34,934 nucleotides of DNA from Calothrix anomala FACHB-343. GTDB taxonomy: Bacteria; Cyanobacteriota; Cyanobacteriia; Cyanobacteriales; Nostocaceae. This document shows positions 10,201 to 19,428 of this stretch, piece after piece (position 1 is the first letter of the stretch; every line of letters starts with the position of its first letter). Both the position numbers and the translations under genes were made by a program. The notes below the pieces were generated by a model. That model saw nothing but the letters and a program-made list of their open reading frames with translations. It was not told the origin of the DNA and made no database searches. Location: positions 1 through 34,934 of the forward strand of contig NZ_JACJQG010000002.1 in assembly GCF_014696435.1 (NCBI RefSeq), written 5' to 3'.

Positions 10201-13200
10201 GCTAAGATTTGGCAACAAGTTTTAGGTGTAAATCAGGTAGGCAGATTTGATAATTATTTTGTCTTAGGTGGCGATTCTATCCGCAGTATTCGCGTTGTTT
10301 CTCTCGCCCAATCCCAGGGATTAAACTTAAAATTAGAGCAAATTTTTGCCCATCCTACACTATCAGATTTAGCAGAGTTTTTAACAACAGCCACAGCCAC
10401 AGATAATCAGCATCTTGATACCCAAGCTTTTGCTTTAATTGCACCCCAAGATAGAGAAAAATTACCAGTTGGGGTTGAGGATGCTTATCCTGTGGGACAA
10501 CTCCAAGCTGGGATGTTATTTCATGGCGAATATTCGGAAATTTCCACAACTTACCATGATGTTTTTAGTTTTCGGATTCGTATACCTTTTGATTTAGGAA
10601 TTTGGGAAGCTGCTTATAACCAAATGTTCGCCAGACATCGAGTTTTAAGAACAGCATTTTATTTAGCAGAATTCTCTCAGCCAATCCAGGTAGTTTTTAA
10701 AGAAGTCCCTACGCCAATTATTTTTACCGATTTAACCGCTTTAACACCAGCAGTTCAGGATGATTATATCCAAGAATTTATTATCAAAGAGCGGGCAAAT
10801 CGCTTTGATTATAAACAAGCACCATTGATACGTTTTCATATTCATCTGCTGGATGAAAACGTGATGCAAGCTACTTTTAATTTTCATCATGCCATTATGG
10901 ATGGCTGGAGTTTAGCCAATTTCTTATCAGAATTCACAGGCTTATATCTCCATCTAATGAATAGGGGTGTACCTGCACTTCCCCCAGCACCAGCTTTAGA
11001 ATATTCTCGCTTTATCGCCTTAGAACAGCAGGCTTTAGCTGATGCTAAACAGCGCGAATTTTGGCAAAATCAACTAGCAGAAATTCCCTTGACTCAACTT
11101 CCGCGCTGGCCGGGTGTGGTTTTTACAGGGTCAAGAATGGGTAAATTTGATATTACTTTACCCGCCAATATTTCTCAAGCTGTAAAAGCCTTAGCCAAGC
11201 AGTTAGGCGTACCTTTAAAAACATTATTGCTAGCGGTTCATCTGCAAGTTCTCAGCGTTTACTCTGGAGAAACTGAAATTGTCACCGGTTTGGTAAGTAA
11301 TGGTAGACCTACAGAAACTGATAGCGATCGCGTTTTAGGTCTATTCTTAAATACAATACCGTTACGCTTATCATTACCGCGAGGTTCTTGGGTTGACTTA
11401 ATTAAACAAACTTGGCAAGCTGAACAAGAATTAATGCCTTATCGTCGCTTTCCTTCGGCAGAAATTCAGCGCTTACATCGTTCGCAAAGTATCTATGAAA
11501 CTTCCTTTAACTTTGTCCATTTCCACGTTTATCAAGGCTTGCTAAATTGGCGAGATGTGGAGTTAATTCAAGCGGCTTCTTTGGATGAATCGAGTATTCC
11601 TTTTGCGGTTAGTTGGAATGAAGAAGTCGGTGGGGAACATATTTGTTTTAATATTACATACGACCGACAAGAATTTGCAGAGGCGCAAATCTTCAATATT
11701 GGTAATTACTATCAAAATAGTATCAATGCTTTAATTGCTAATCCTCACGGAGAAATGGGGCTTTCACTTTTCTCAATTCCAGGGAAACAAAGAGAAAATT
11801 ACCCATTAGCAGTTACCCCAGTACATGAAATTGTAGCTCAACAAGCAGCAGCAAATCCGGAGGCGATCGCAATTATTTGTGATGGAGAAAGTTGGACATA
11901 TAGCCAACTCAATCACAAGGCGAATCAACTAGCAAGATTCTTACTTGAATTGGGTATTAGTGCAGAACAACCTGTAGGTATTTGTTTAGAACGTTCCTTT
12001 GACATGGTTTGTGCTATGTTGGCGGTTCTCAAAGCAGGTGGTTGTTATGTCCCCATTGACCCCCATTACCCAGTAGCGCGGATTCAGTCGATGTTAGCAG
12101 ACGCGCAAATTAAACTGCTGTTATCTCGTTCTGATTTAGAAATTTTCTCTGATTTCGTCGGTGATAATTGTCAAATTATCTGTGTTGATATTTATCAAGA
12201 AAAAATTGCAGTTCAATCTGTTGCAGATGTAGAAATTGCTGTTTTAAATGAGAATCTGGCATATATTATCTTCACTTCTGGTTCCACAGGAAGACCCAAA
12301 GGAATTACCATTTCCCATCAGGCTTTAGCACATCATCAAGCTTGGTTTTTAGCAACCTTTGGCGTAAATTCTCAGGATGTCGTTTTGCAAAAAACACCAT
12401 TCAGCTTTGATGCTTCTGTGTGGGAATTTTGGACTCCTTTGATGGTGGGTGCTAAGTTGGTAATGGCGCAACCGGGAGGTCATCAAGACCCGGCGTATTT
12501 GGTCAATACTATTCAACAAGAAAAAGTGACTCTGCTACAATTGGTGCCGAGTCTCTTAGAAATGCTGTTAGGCGAACCGGGATTTGCTGAATGTTCATCT
12601 CTGCGATTAGTTTTTAGTGGTGGTGAAGCACTGAAAAAACGGGTTTGGGATGAGTTTGCACAACTTTTAGCGATTCCTTTGGTGAATCTTTACGGCCCGG
12701 CGGAAACAACAATTGATGTAGCATTTTATCAATGTCAAGTAAATGAAATTACTGATACGATTCCCATCGGTCAACCAGTTAATCATGCAAATTTATATAT
12801 CTTAAATTCCCTGATGCAGCCTGTACCCATTGGTACGCCAGGAGAATTATATATTGCTGGTTGTCAATTAGCTAGGGGATACGCCTATGCACCGGGGTTA
12901 ACCGCCGAACGCTTTATACCAGACCCCTTTGCAGAAAATCCTGGTAGTCGGATGTATCGCACAGGCGATCGCGCGCGTTATTTACCTGATGGTAGAATCG
13001 AGTTTCTAGGACGTGTCGATCAACAGGTGAAAATCCGGGGTTTCCGCATCGAAACAGGGGAAGTTGTCGCCGCTTTGGAACAACCTGCTTGGGTAGTTCG
13101 CGCTGTCACGAAAGCTATTGCAATTACCGATAAACCCCAAAGATTAGTTGCATATTTACAACTGCAAACACCTCCTGCAAATTGGCAAACATTATTGCGA

Positions 13201-16200
13201 TCGCATTTATCGGAGTTACTCCCCGATTATATGATGCCTTCGCTGTTTGTTAGTCTTGATGTTTGGCCTTTGCTACCCAATGGCAAAATTAACCTCAATG
13301 CTTTACCAATTCCTGATGAGGAAAATATTGTTACCCATCAGCAATATATCGCCCCACGCACGGAAATTGAAGAGATACTAACTCAACTTTGGCAGCAAGT
13401 ATTACAAGTATCTCAAGTAGGGATTGCTGATAACTTTTTTGAATTAGGTGGAGACTCAATTCTCGCTTTACAAATTATTGCTAAAGCGCGGGATGCTGGT
13501 TTTTATTTCACGCCTCAAGATTTGTTTAAAAATCCCCAAATTGAGGCGTTAGCAGCACAGGTAAAAACCTCAAATAAAATTCCCAATGCTTTAACTTTGC
13601 CTGTAGGTAGCGAAATCCCCCTTACTCCTATTCAAAAATGGTTCTTCAACCAAAACTTACCCCATCCCGAACATTGGAATCAGGCAATACTTTTAGATAT
13701 CAAATCAGAAATTAATGCCAGCCAATGTGAAACTGCTTTAAATTATCTTGCCAAAATTCACCCAGCTTTCCGCCTGCGCTTCCAGCAAACTGCAACTGGC
13801 TGGATACAAAAGTTAGACGATGATAGCCGAGTTTTAAATTTTGATATTGTTGACTTTACTGCTGTTACTGCAACAGAATTATCAGCCCAACTGCAAACCA
13901 CAGCCAGCCAATTTCAAGCCCAACTAAATTTAGCAACCGGGACTCTATTTTCTGCTGTCTACTTCCAAACTGATGCCAATACCGCCGATAAGCTATTACT
14001 AATTATTCATCACCTCATTGTTGACGGTATTTCCTGGCGCGTCATATTACAAGATTTAGCTACAGCTTGTAATGCTTTACAACAACAACAAGAAATTTCC
14101 TTAGCTACTCATAGCATCGGCTTCCCACAGTGGACTCAACACCTACATCATCTAACAGAAAATTCTACCTGGGAAGAAGAAGTTAATTTCTGGAAACAGC
14201 AATATATTGATAATACGCAACTTCCTCTAGACTTTCCCGATAACATCGCCAACAACACAGAAATTTCTGCTAGTCAAATAGAGTGCAATTTCAGTCAAGA
14301 AGAAACTGCAAGCCTGTTGTATGAATTACCCCGCACCCACAAAGTCAGAATTCAAGAAGTTCTTTTGACTGCTTTACTATCAGCAGTCACAGAATGGACA
14401 GGGGAAGCTAACATCTTAATTGCCTTAGAAAGTCACGGTAGAGAAAGCGATTTTACCGCAATTGATATTTCTGATGCTGTCGGCTGGTTTACATCTCTCT
14501 TCCCCATAAAATTAGAAAATAAAGGCGAGATTTTCGCGAACTTAGCCAGCGTTAAAGAACAGTTACGGAACTTACCCAATAATGGCTTTGCATACGGTAT
14601 CCTGGCACAAAACCCAGAATTCGCCTTTACCTTACCGCCAATTCCTGAAGGTATCCTGTTTAATTATTTGGGACAGTTTGATGAAAATATTTCCCCAACT
14701 GCACCCTTTACCCCGGCGACTGAAGATGTAGGACTATCGCGACACCCAGAAAATCGGCGTGCTTTTCAACTAGAAATTACTAGTTTAATTGCTAACGGAA
14801 AATTACAAATGCGGTTTGGTTTTAGCAAAGCTTTGCATCGAGAAGCAACGATACATCATTTAGCAGATAGTTTCGCCAAGCATTTGCAGCTACTGTTAGC
14901 AACTAGCCGCCAGCAAGCATATAGTTTTACCCCCGCAGATTTTCCCCTAGCTGCTATCAATGCAGAACAATTAACTATAGCTTTAGCCGGAAATATCGAT
15001 GTCGAAGATATTTATCCTCTGTCCTCTGTACAAGAGGGAATACTTTTCCATAGCAATTATGAATCAGATAAAGATGTTTACCTGCAACAGGTGAGTGGAG
15101 AAATAGCCGGAATTCTCGATGTTGAAATTTTTAAAAATGCTTGGGAAGCTTGTATTAACCGCCATCAAAGTTTACGCGCTTCCTTTGTTTGGCAAGATTT
15201 ACCCCGACCATTACAGCGCATTCACCGCCATGTAAATTTACCTTTTGTCTATGCAGATTGGCGCGAATTCAATGCTGAAGAAATAGCCAAGAAATGGTCA
15301 TTATTAGTCACAACAGACCGCCAGCAAAAGATATCGCCAGAAACAGCGCCACTGATGCGGATGACTTTAGTGAGAACCGAAACAGAAAAATGGCGTTTCT
15401 TGTGGACTCACCATCATTTATTGTTAGATGGCTGGTCATTACCGCTAGTTTTTCAAGATGCGATCGCATTTTACCAAGCTAATACCCAACGTCCAACTTT
15501 ACCCCAACCACCGATTTACCGCGATTTTATCGCTTGGTTACAAAAACAAGATTCTAGTTCCGCTATATCTTTCTGGCGACAAGAATTAAGCGGTGTTCGG
15601 GAAGCCACAAATTTAGGTATAAAAAATAACTCAAGCGAAGATTACCAAACCTTACAAACCGCCATCCCCAAAGAAATTTACAGCCAACTCAAAACCTTTG
15701 CCCAAAAACAGCAAGTAACATTAAGCACTTTAATTCAAGCGGCTTGGGGTATTCTGTTGAGTCGATATAGCAGTAGCGAGGAAGTAATTTTTGGTGTCAC
15801 CGTGTCAGGACGCGCCACTGAATTATCAGGCTTTGCAGAAATGGTGGGTTTATTTATTAATACCCTACCCTTGCGCCTGAAATTAGATGCAGCCACACCT
15901 TTTGGACAATGGTTAAACTCACTACGCGATCGCTTATCAGCAATCAATCAATATTCTTTCACTCGCTTAGTCGATATTCAAGCCTGGAGTGACATTCCCA
16001 GGGGAGAACCGTTATTTGCATCAATTGTGGTATATGAAAATTACCCAGTCTCCGAAATTCTCCGTAATCATCCAGGGGAATTGGCAATTCATTCGGTAGA
16101 ATCTCTAGAGAAAAACCATTACCCCATCAGCCTTTACGCCTTACCAGGAGATGACTTAACGCTAAAAATTGCTTTTGGGCAGGACATCGGCAGCAAGGAA

Positions 16201-18171
16201 GAAAGGCAACAAATAATACAGCATTTGACGCAGATATTAACCAGTATTGCCACAGCAAATCCCCAATTTATCGGTGACATTGGCTTGTTGTCTCCACAGG
16301 AAATTACCAATTTACCCCAGCCAATCACCCATTCCCAACTACCAATTACCCCCATACATCAATTATTCAGCCAACAAGCCGCTCAAACTCCCGATGCGAT
16401 CGCAATTTTTCCTGACCTCACCTACGCAGATATAGAACGCCAATCTAACCAAGTCGCCCATGCACTATTGCAACTAGGCGTCACGGGAGAAACTTTGGTA
16501 GCGGTATGTTTAGAACGTCATGCAGGTTTGCCCGTCGCCCTGTTAGGTATTATGAAAGCAGGTGCAGCATACCTACCACTAGATCCTACCTTCCCCCGCG
16601 ATCGCCTTTCTTGGATGCTGGCAGACAGTGGGGTAACAGCAATTATTACCGAGGCTAAAATTGCTACTCAAATACCAGATTCATCAGCAAAAGTTCTGTT
16701 GTTAGATGATCTATCTTCCCAACCAGATACAGCGCCACCTGCGGTTGTGGGTAACAATCATTTAGCCTATGTTATCTATACTTCCGGCTCCACTGGCAAA
16801 CCCAAGGGAGTACAAATTCACCATGAATCTGTAGTCAACTTCCTCCTCAGTTTCCAAGGCAAACTCAACCTGAAATCTGCGGATACCCTAGTAGCAGTAA
16901 CTACAATCTCCTTTGACATTGCCGGCTTAGAGTTATTCTTACCTTTAATTACTGGTGCTAAATTAGTCATCGCTGACAAAGAAACTACCAAAGATGGCTT
17001 TAAGCTAGCTCAACTATTGCAAACATCCCAAGCCACCATCATGCAAGCCACCCCTAGCACTTGGCGATTACTGTTAACCGCAGGTTGGGAACCACAGGAT
17101 AATTTCTGCATTCTCTGCGGTGGGGAAGCCATACCCGTAGAGTTAGCAGCTACTCTTCTCAACTCCCAGGTGGAACTGTGGAATGTTTACGGGCCGACAG
17201 AAACCACAATTTGGTCTACCGTTAAGCAAATTCAGCAACCAGAAGATGCGCTTTCCATTGGTCGAGCAATTGATAACACCTCAATTTATATTTTAGATAA
17301 GGCTGGTAATCCCGTTCCCCAAGGGATTGTTGGTGAATTGTTCATTGGCGGAATCGGATTAGCAAGGGGTTATCGCCAAAGAGCAGATTTAACCGCAGAT
17401 AGATTTGTCCCCAATCCTTTTGCTACAAACCCAGGCGAGAGATTGTATCGTACCGGCGATTTAGCGCGCTGGTTAGCAAATGGTGAAATTGAATTTTTGG
17501 GACGCAGCGATTACCAAGTGAAAATTCGTGGTTATCGCATCGAATTAGGCGAAATTGAAACCATTTTAGAAACTCATCCAGCGATCGCGCAAGCTATTGT
17601 CCAAGCCATTGATGATACTGTTGGTAAAACACTGGTTGCCTATTTAGTTATGAAATCAGGAATCGCAGCACCTACTGAAGAAAATCTGCGATCGCATATC
17701 TTAGCAAAACTACCCGATTATATGTTACCTGCCGCTTGGGTATTTCTTGATGCCATGCCATTAACACCGAATAATAAAATCGATCGGCGTGCATTACCAT
17801 TACCAAATCAATCAGACTATCGCCAAGAATATCTAGCACCAAGAAATCCCATTGAAGAAACATTAACCTATATTTGGCAAGAAATTTTACCAGTTGAGAA
17901 AGTCGGAGTCACAGACAACTTTTTCCAACTCGGCGGACATTCTCTGTTAGCGGCTCAAGTTCATGCACGCATCAGAAAAGTCTTCTTAATTGATTTAGAA
18001 TTACGCGAACTTTTTGACACGGTAACAATTGAAAAAATGGCACAACTTCTATTAGTAAAAGAACCAGAGTCAGGACGTACTGAAAAAATCGCCAAAGCCT
18101 TCTTACGCCTAAAACAAATGACACCAGAAGAAAAAGCCAAACTTCTAGCAGCCAAGCGAAAGCTTAATTAA
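7234..18171 (+). CDS. Nonribosomal peptide synthetase, three modules: C-A(Thr)-PCP-C*-A(Gln)-PCP-E-C-A(Gly)-PCP
   Basis: Three-module NRPS of 3645 residues, complete, with a good ribosome site. Module 1: C of the D-residue-accepting type (SHHHIILDGW, 142-151), A with DFWNIGMVHK (Thr), PCP Ser1015 (LGGDS). Module 2: a divergent C (AYPVGQLQAGMLFH near 1084; FHHAIMDGW, His1218/His1219/Asp1223) resembling the 'modified amino acid' class linked to Ser/Thr dehydration, A with DAWQFGLIDK (Gln), PCP Ser2075, E (HHLIVDGISW, 2259-2264). Module 3: C (THHHLLLDGW, 2725-2734), A with DILQLGVIWK (Gly), PCP Ser3570 (LGGHS). It ends in a charged tail (MTPEEKAKLLAAKRK) with no thioesterase or reductase, so the chain must pass to another protein. 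Predicted segment: Thr/Dhb, D-Gln, Gly. With the preceding gene this fits hassallidin residues 3-7. No N-methylation domain is present. Codes were read by eye against GrsA. Confidence 0.97.
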   Translation: MQLKDKIENIFPLTPLQKGLLFHSLYEPESGVYFEQFHCRLEGKVSVIAVRQAWQTLVDRHPILRTAIVTKGQTEPVQIVFRNLVFNIAEQDWRGLSNSAQKTRLSEFLEADKKQGFILNRPPLMRVTLIRLGEESWHLVWSHHHIILDGWSWPILLREFLMLHKAAKENIEISLPNIRPYGDFIAWLKQKNPQDGETFWREYMAGFASATPLLMMSKTKHSNAFISGEIQQLLSPEVTELLQKLAQNCSVTLNTVIQGAWAILLNRYSRNQDIVYGITVAGRPPELPGVEGMIGPFINTLPFRVIISGTETLDNWLQNLQSRAAFIRQFEHSSLSDIQGWSDVPRGQPMFESLLAFENFPVDKSLKAADFGLNVSESFFFETTHYPLTLVVVPGDGLSLKLSYNASRFDAVTMELLLEQFGNLLINMANNPQAPLQSLSLLPPGYRLPKVNPQQLESQETLQEIFAEIVSKYPQQIALTFEQENFTYQELDEKSNRIARYLQKQGITTDKRVVICLERSPELIIAMLGVVKAGGVYVPIDPAYPRERIEFTISDCEAELILTTTAISSQLPESSQKICLDAVDAPYLTESTEALTRENLDPESGAYIIYTSGSTGKPKGVLVTHYNVTRLFHSTQHWFAFNQQDVWTFFHSFAFDFSVWEIWGALLYGGRLVIVPYCVSRDPQNFLQLLQAEKVTVLNQTPSAFAQLLACRDINCNLSRLRYIIFGGEALNLPNLRPWFERYGEQQTRLVNMYGITETTVHVTYRPIHQEDIDNASGSLIGQPIPDLQLYILDPDGNPLPKGVIGEMYVGGAGVARGYLNRPELTAQRFVQDYFADISGKYPSRLYRTGDLGRFLPNGDLEYLGRIDDQVKIRGFRIEIGEIETAISQFPQVQEAIVVVDVDTETNQKRLIAYIVCIPGQQPTIETLRNYLQQQLPDYMVPAQIVYLDKFPLTPNGKVDRKALPKPEIQRENLEVAFVPTATENEEILAKIWQQVLGVNQVGRFDNYFVLGGDSIRSIRVVSLAQSQGLNLKLEQIFAHPTLSDLAEFLTTATATDNQHLDTQAFALIAPQDREKLPVGVEDAYPVGQLQAGMLFHGEYSEISTTYHDVFSFRIRIPFDLGIWEAAYNQMFARHRVLRTAFYLAEFSQPIQVVFKEVPTPIIFTDLTALTPAVQDDYIQEFIIKERANRFDYKQAPLIRFHIHLLDENVMQATFNFHHAIMDGWSLANFLSEFTGLYLHLMNRGVPALPPAPALEYSRFIALEQQALADAKQREFWQNQLAEIPLTQLPRWPGVVFTGSRMGKFDITLPANISQAVKALAKQLGVPLKTLLLAVHLQVLSVYSGETEIVTGLVSNGRPTETDSDRVLGLFLNTIPLRLSLPRGSWVDLIKQTWQAEQELMPYRRFPSAEIQRLHRSQSIYETSFNFVHFHVYQGLLNWRDVELIQAASLDESSIPFAVSWNEEVGGEHICFNITYDRQEFAEAQIFNIGNYYQNSINALIANPHGEMGLSLFSIPGKQRENYPLAVTPVHEIVAQQAAANPEAIAIICDGESWTYSQLNHKANQLARFLLELGISAEQPVGICLERSFDMVCAMLAVLKAGGCYVPIDPHYPVARIQSMLADAQIKLLLSRSDLEIFSDFVGDNCQIICVDIYQEKIAVQSVADVEIAVLNENLAYIIFTSGSTGRPKGITISHQALAHHQAWFLATFGVNSQDVVLQKTPFSFDASVWEFWTPLMVGAKLVMAQPGGHQDPAYLVNTIQQEKVTLLQLVPSLLEMLLGEPGFAECSSLRLVFSGGEALKKRVWDEFAQLLAIPLVNLYGPAETTIDVAFYQCQVNEITDTIPIGQPVNHANLYILNSLMQPVPIGTPGELYIAGCQLARGYAYAPGLTAERFIPDPFAENPGSRMYRTGDRARYLPDGRIEFLGRVDQQVKIRGFRIETGEVVAALEQPAWVVRAVTKAIAITDKPQRLVAYLQLQTPPANWQTLLRSHLSELLPDYMMPSLFVSLDVWPLLPNGKINLNALPIPDEENIVTHQQYIAPRTEIEEILTQLWQQVLQVSQVGIADNFFELGGDSILALQIIAKARDAGFYFTPQDLFKNPQIEALAAQVKTSNKIPNALTLPVGSEIPLTPIQKWFFNQNLPHPEHWNQAILLDIKSEINASQCETALNYLAKIHPAFRLRFQQTATGWIQKLDDDSRVLNFDIVDFTAVTATELSAQLQTTASQFQAQLNLATGTLFSAVYFQTDANTADKLLLIIHHLIVDGISWRVILQDLATACNALQQQQEISLATHSIGFPQWTQHLHHLTENSTWEEEVNFWKQQYIDNTQLPLDFPDNIANNTEISASQIECNFSQEETASLLYELPRTHKVRIQEVLLTALLSAVTEWTGEANILIALESHGRESDFTAIDISDAVGWFTSLFPIKLENKGEIFANLASVKEQLRNLPNNGFAYGILAQNPEFAFTLPPIPEGILFNYLGQFDENISPTAPFTPATEDVGLSRHPENRRAFQLEITSLIANGKLQMRFGFSKALHREATIHHLADSFAKHLQLLLATSRQQAYSFTPADFPLAAINAEQLTIALAGNIDVEDIYPLSSVQEGILFHSNYESDKDVYLQQVSGEIAGILDVEIFKNAWEACINRHQSLRASFVWQDLPRPLQRIHRHVNLPFVYADWREFNAEEIAKKWSLLVTTDRQQKISPETAPLMRMTLVRTETEKWRFLWTHHHLLLDGWSLPLVFQDAIAFYQANTQRPTLPQPPIYRDFIAWLQKQDSSSAISFWRQELSGVREATNLGIKNNSSEDYQTLQTAIPKEIYSQLKTFAQKQQVTLSTLIQAAWGILLSRYSSSEEVIFGVTVSGRATELSGFAEMVGLFINTLPLRLKLDAATPFGQWLNSLRDRLSAINQYSFTRLVDIQAWSDIPRGEPLFASIVVYENYPVSEILRNHPGELAIHSVESLEKNHYPISLYALPGDDLTLKIAFGQDIGSKEERQQIIQHLTQILTSIATANPQFIGDIGLLSPQEITNLPQPITHSQLPITPIHQLFSQQAAQTPDAIAIFPDLTYADIERQSNQVAHALLQLGVTGETLVAVCLERHAGLPVALLGIMKAGAAYLPLDPTFPRDRLSWMLADSGVTAIITEAKIATQIPDSSAKVLLLDDLSSQPDTAPPAVVGNNHLAYVIYTSGSTGKPKGVQIHHESVVNFLLSFQGKLNLKSADTLVAVTTISFDIAGLELFLPLITGAKLVIADKETTKDGFKLAQLLQTSQATIMQATPSTWRLLLTAGWEPQDNFCILCGGEAIPVELAATLLNSQVELWNVYGPTETTIWSTVKQIQQPEDALSIGRAIDNTSIYILDKAGNPVPQGIVGELFIGGIGLARGYRQRADLTADRFVPNPFATNPGERLYRTGDLARWLANGEIEFLGRSDYQVKIRGYRIELGEIETILETHPAIAQAIVQAIDDTVGKTLVAYLVMKSGIAAPTEENLRSHILAKLPDYMLPAAWVFLDAMPLTPNNKIDRRALPLPNQSDYRQEYLAPRNPIEETLTYIWQEILPVEKVGVTDNFFQLGGHSLLAAQVHARIRKVFLIDLELRELFDTVTIEKMAQLLLVKEPESGRTEKIAKAFLRLKQMTPEEKAKLLAAKRKLN

Positions 18172-18190
18172 TAGTTTAGCTAGAAAATAG

Positions 18191-18232
18191 GGTTGACGGT
18201 TGACGGTTGACGGTTGACGGTTGACGGTTGAC
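18191..18232. repeat. STRR: six tandem copies of GGTTGAC
   Basis: Six perfect 7-bp copies followed by a degraded one, in the 159-bp gap after the NRPS gene. Heptamer tandem repeats of this kind are typical of heterocyst-forming cyanobacteria. No spacers, so not a CRISPR array. Confidence 0.95.
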
Positions 18233-18305
18233 TGTTCAGATGAATAGCTAACTAATAAATCCCCATTTAATATAAACATCCACCTAATTATTTGGGAAAA
18301 TAACG

Positions 18306-18342
18306 ACAAATGACAAATGACAAATGACAAATGACAAAAATG
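18306..18342. repeat. STRR: four ACAAATG copies plus a 9-bp variant, running into a start codon
   Basis: Four perfect heptamers (18306-18333) then ACAAAAATG (18334-18342). Each copy carries an ATG; the fourth copy and the variant supply the two in-frame candidate starts (18331, 18340) of the epimerase gene. Confidence 0.93.
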
Positions 18343-19428
18343 AAAAAATTACTTGTTACTGGCTCATCAGGATTAATCGGTTCGGAAGTTTGCCAATATT
18401 TTGCTAATCAAGGTTGGTTTATTCATGGTATTGATAATAACCAAAGAGCAGTTTTTTTTGGCCCCCAAGGCGATACACGCTGGAATCAAAAACGCTTAGA
18501 ATCGCAAATTAAAGGCTTTGTACATCACGAAATAGATATACGCGATCGCGCCGCAATTTTAGACATAATTTATAGCCTCAAACCAGATGCGATCGTACAT
18601 ACAGCAGCCCAACCCAGCCACGATTTAGCCGCTTCAATTCCCTTTGATGATTTTGAAACCAATGCTGTAGGAACGCTTAATCTTTTAGAAGCGACTCGTC
18701 AATTTGCTCCAGAAGCGCCTTTTATCCATATGTCTACCAATAAAGTATATGGAGATGCGCCCAATCAAATCCCCATGATCGAGTTAGCAACCCGGTGGGA
18801 TTATGCCGAACTTAACTATCAGTATGGTATACCAGAATCCTTTTCCATTGACCAATCAAAACATTCTATTTTTGGTGCTTCTAAAGTTGCTGCGGATATT
18901 ATGGTGCAAGAATATGGGCGTTATTTTGGACTACAAACTTGCTGCTTGCGCGGTGGCTGTTTAACCGGGCCTAATCATTCTGGCGTAGAATTACACGGTT
19001 TCCTCAGCTATTTAGTCAAATGTAACTTAGAAGGTCGCACTTATCAAATATTTGGCTATCAAGGTAAGCAAGTAAGAGATAACATTCATTCTTTTGATGT
19101 AGCCCGTTTGATAGATGAGTTTATCAAGTCACCTCGCTGTGGTGAAGTTTATAACTTAGGAGGCGGTAAAGATAATACCTGTTCAATTTTAGAAGCATTT
19201 GATATTGTATCTTCTCTGACGAATAAAAAAATGATTTTTGTGTATAGAGATGAACACAGGCAAGGGGATCACAAGTGTTATTATAGTAACTTAGACAAAA
19301 TCAAAACCCATTATCCCAATTGGTCTATAACTAAGGACTTAGAATTTATATTTTCCGAAATTGTTGCCGCTTGGTCTGATAAATTAACACTAAATCAGCA
19401 TCATGAAATATGTAAATCAACTAGTTGA
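18331..19428 (+). CDS. NAD-dependent epimerase/dehydratase (SDR), CDP-tyvelose/paratose 2-epimerase-like
   Basis: Extended short-chain dehydrogenase of 365 residues that probably acts on a nucleotide-activated sugar in the cytoplasm. Seen: N-terminal Rossmann motif [18 protein letters not shown] typical of the CDP-tyvelose 2-epimerase group, [17 protein letters not shown], and GASK with Lys185. The position of the usual Tyr of YxxxK is Phe181; I believe this is common in this subgroup but cannot check. The start is either 18331 or 18340; both ATGs lie in the STRR, and MKKLLVTG from 18340 looks equally natural. The end overlaps the transporter gene by 26 bp. In context it would supply or tailor a sugar for glycosylating the peptide. 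The exact sugar is unknown. Confidence 0.88.
   Translation: MTKMKKLLVTGSSGLIGSEVCQYFANQGWFIHGIDNNQRAVFFGPQGDTRWNQKRLESQIKGFVHHEIDIRDRAAILDIIYSLKPDAIVHTAAQPSHDLAASIPFDDFETNAVGTLNLLEATRQFAPEAPFIHMSTNKVYGDAPNQIPMIELATRWDYAELNYQYGIPESFSIDQSKHSIFGASKVAADIMVQEYGRYFGLQTCCLRGGCLTGPNHSGVELHGFLSYLVKCNLEGRTYQIFGYQGKQVRDNIHSFDVARLIDEFIKSPRCGEVYNLGGGKDNTCSILEAFDIVSSLTNKKMIFVYRDEHRQGDHKCYYSNLDKIKTHYPNWSITKDLEFIFSEIVAAWSDKLTLNQHHEICKSTS

Noticed and set aside
18191..18342. CRISPR array
   Set aside because: The units are 7 bp with no spacers and no cas genes nearby; they are STRRs.
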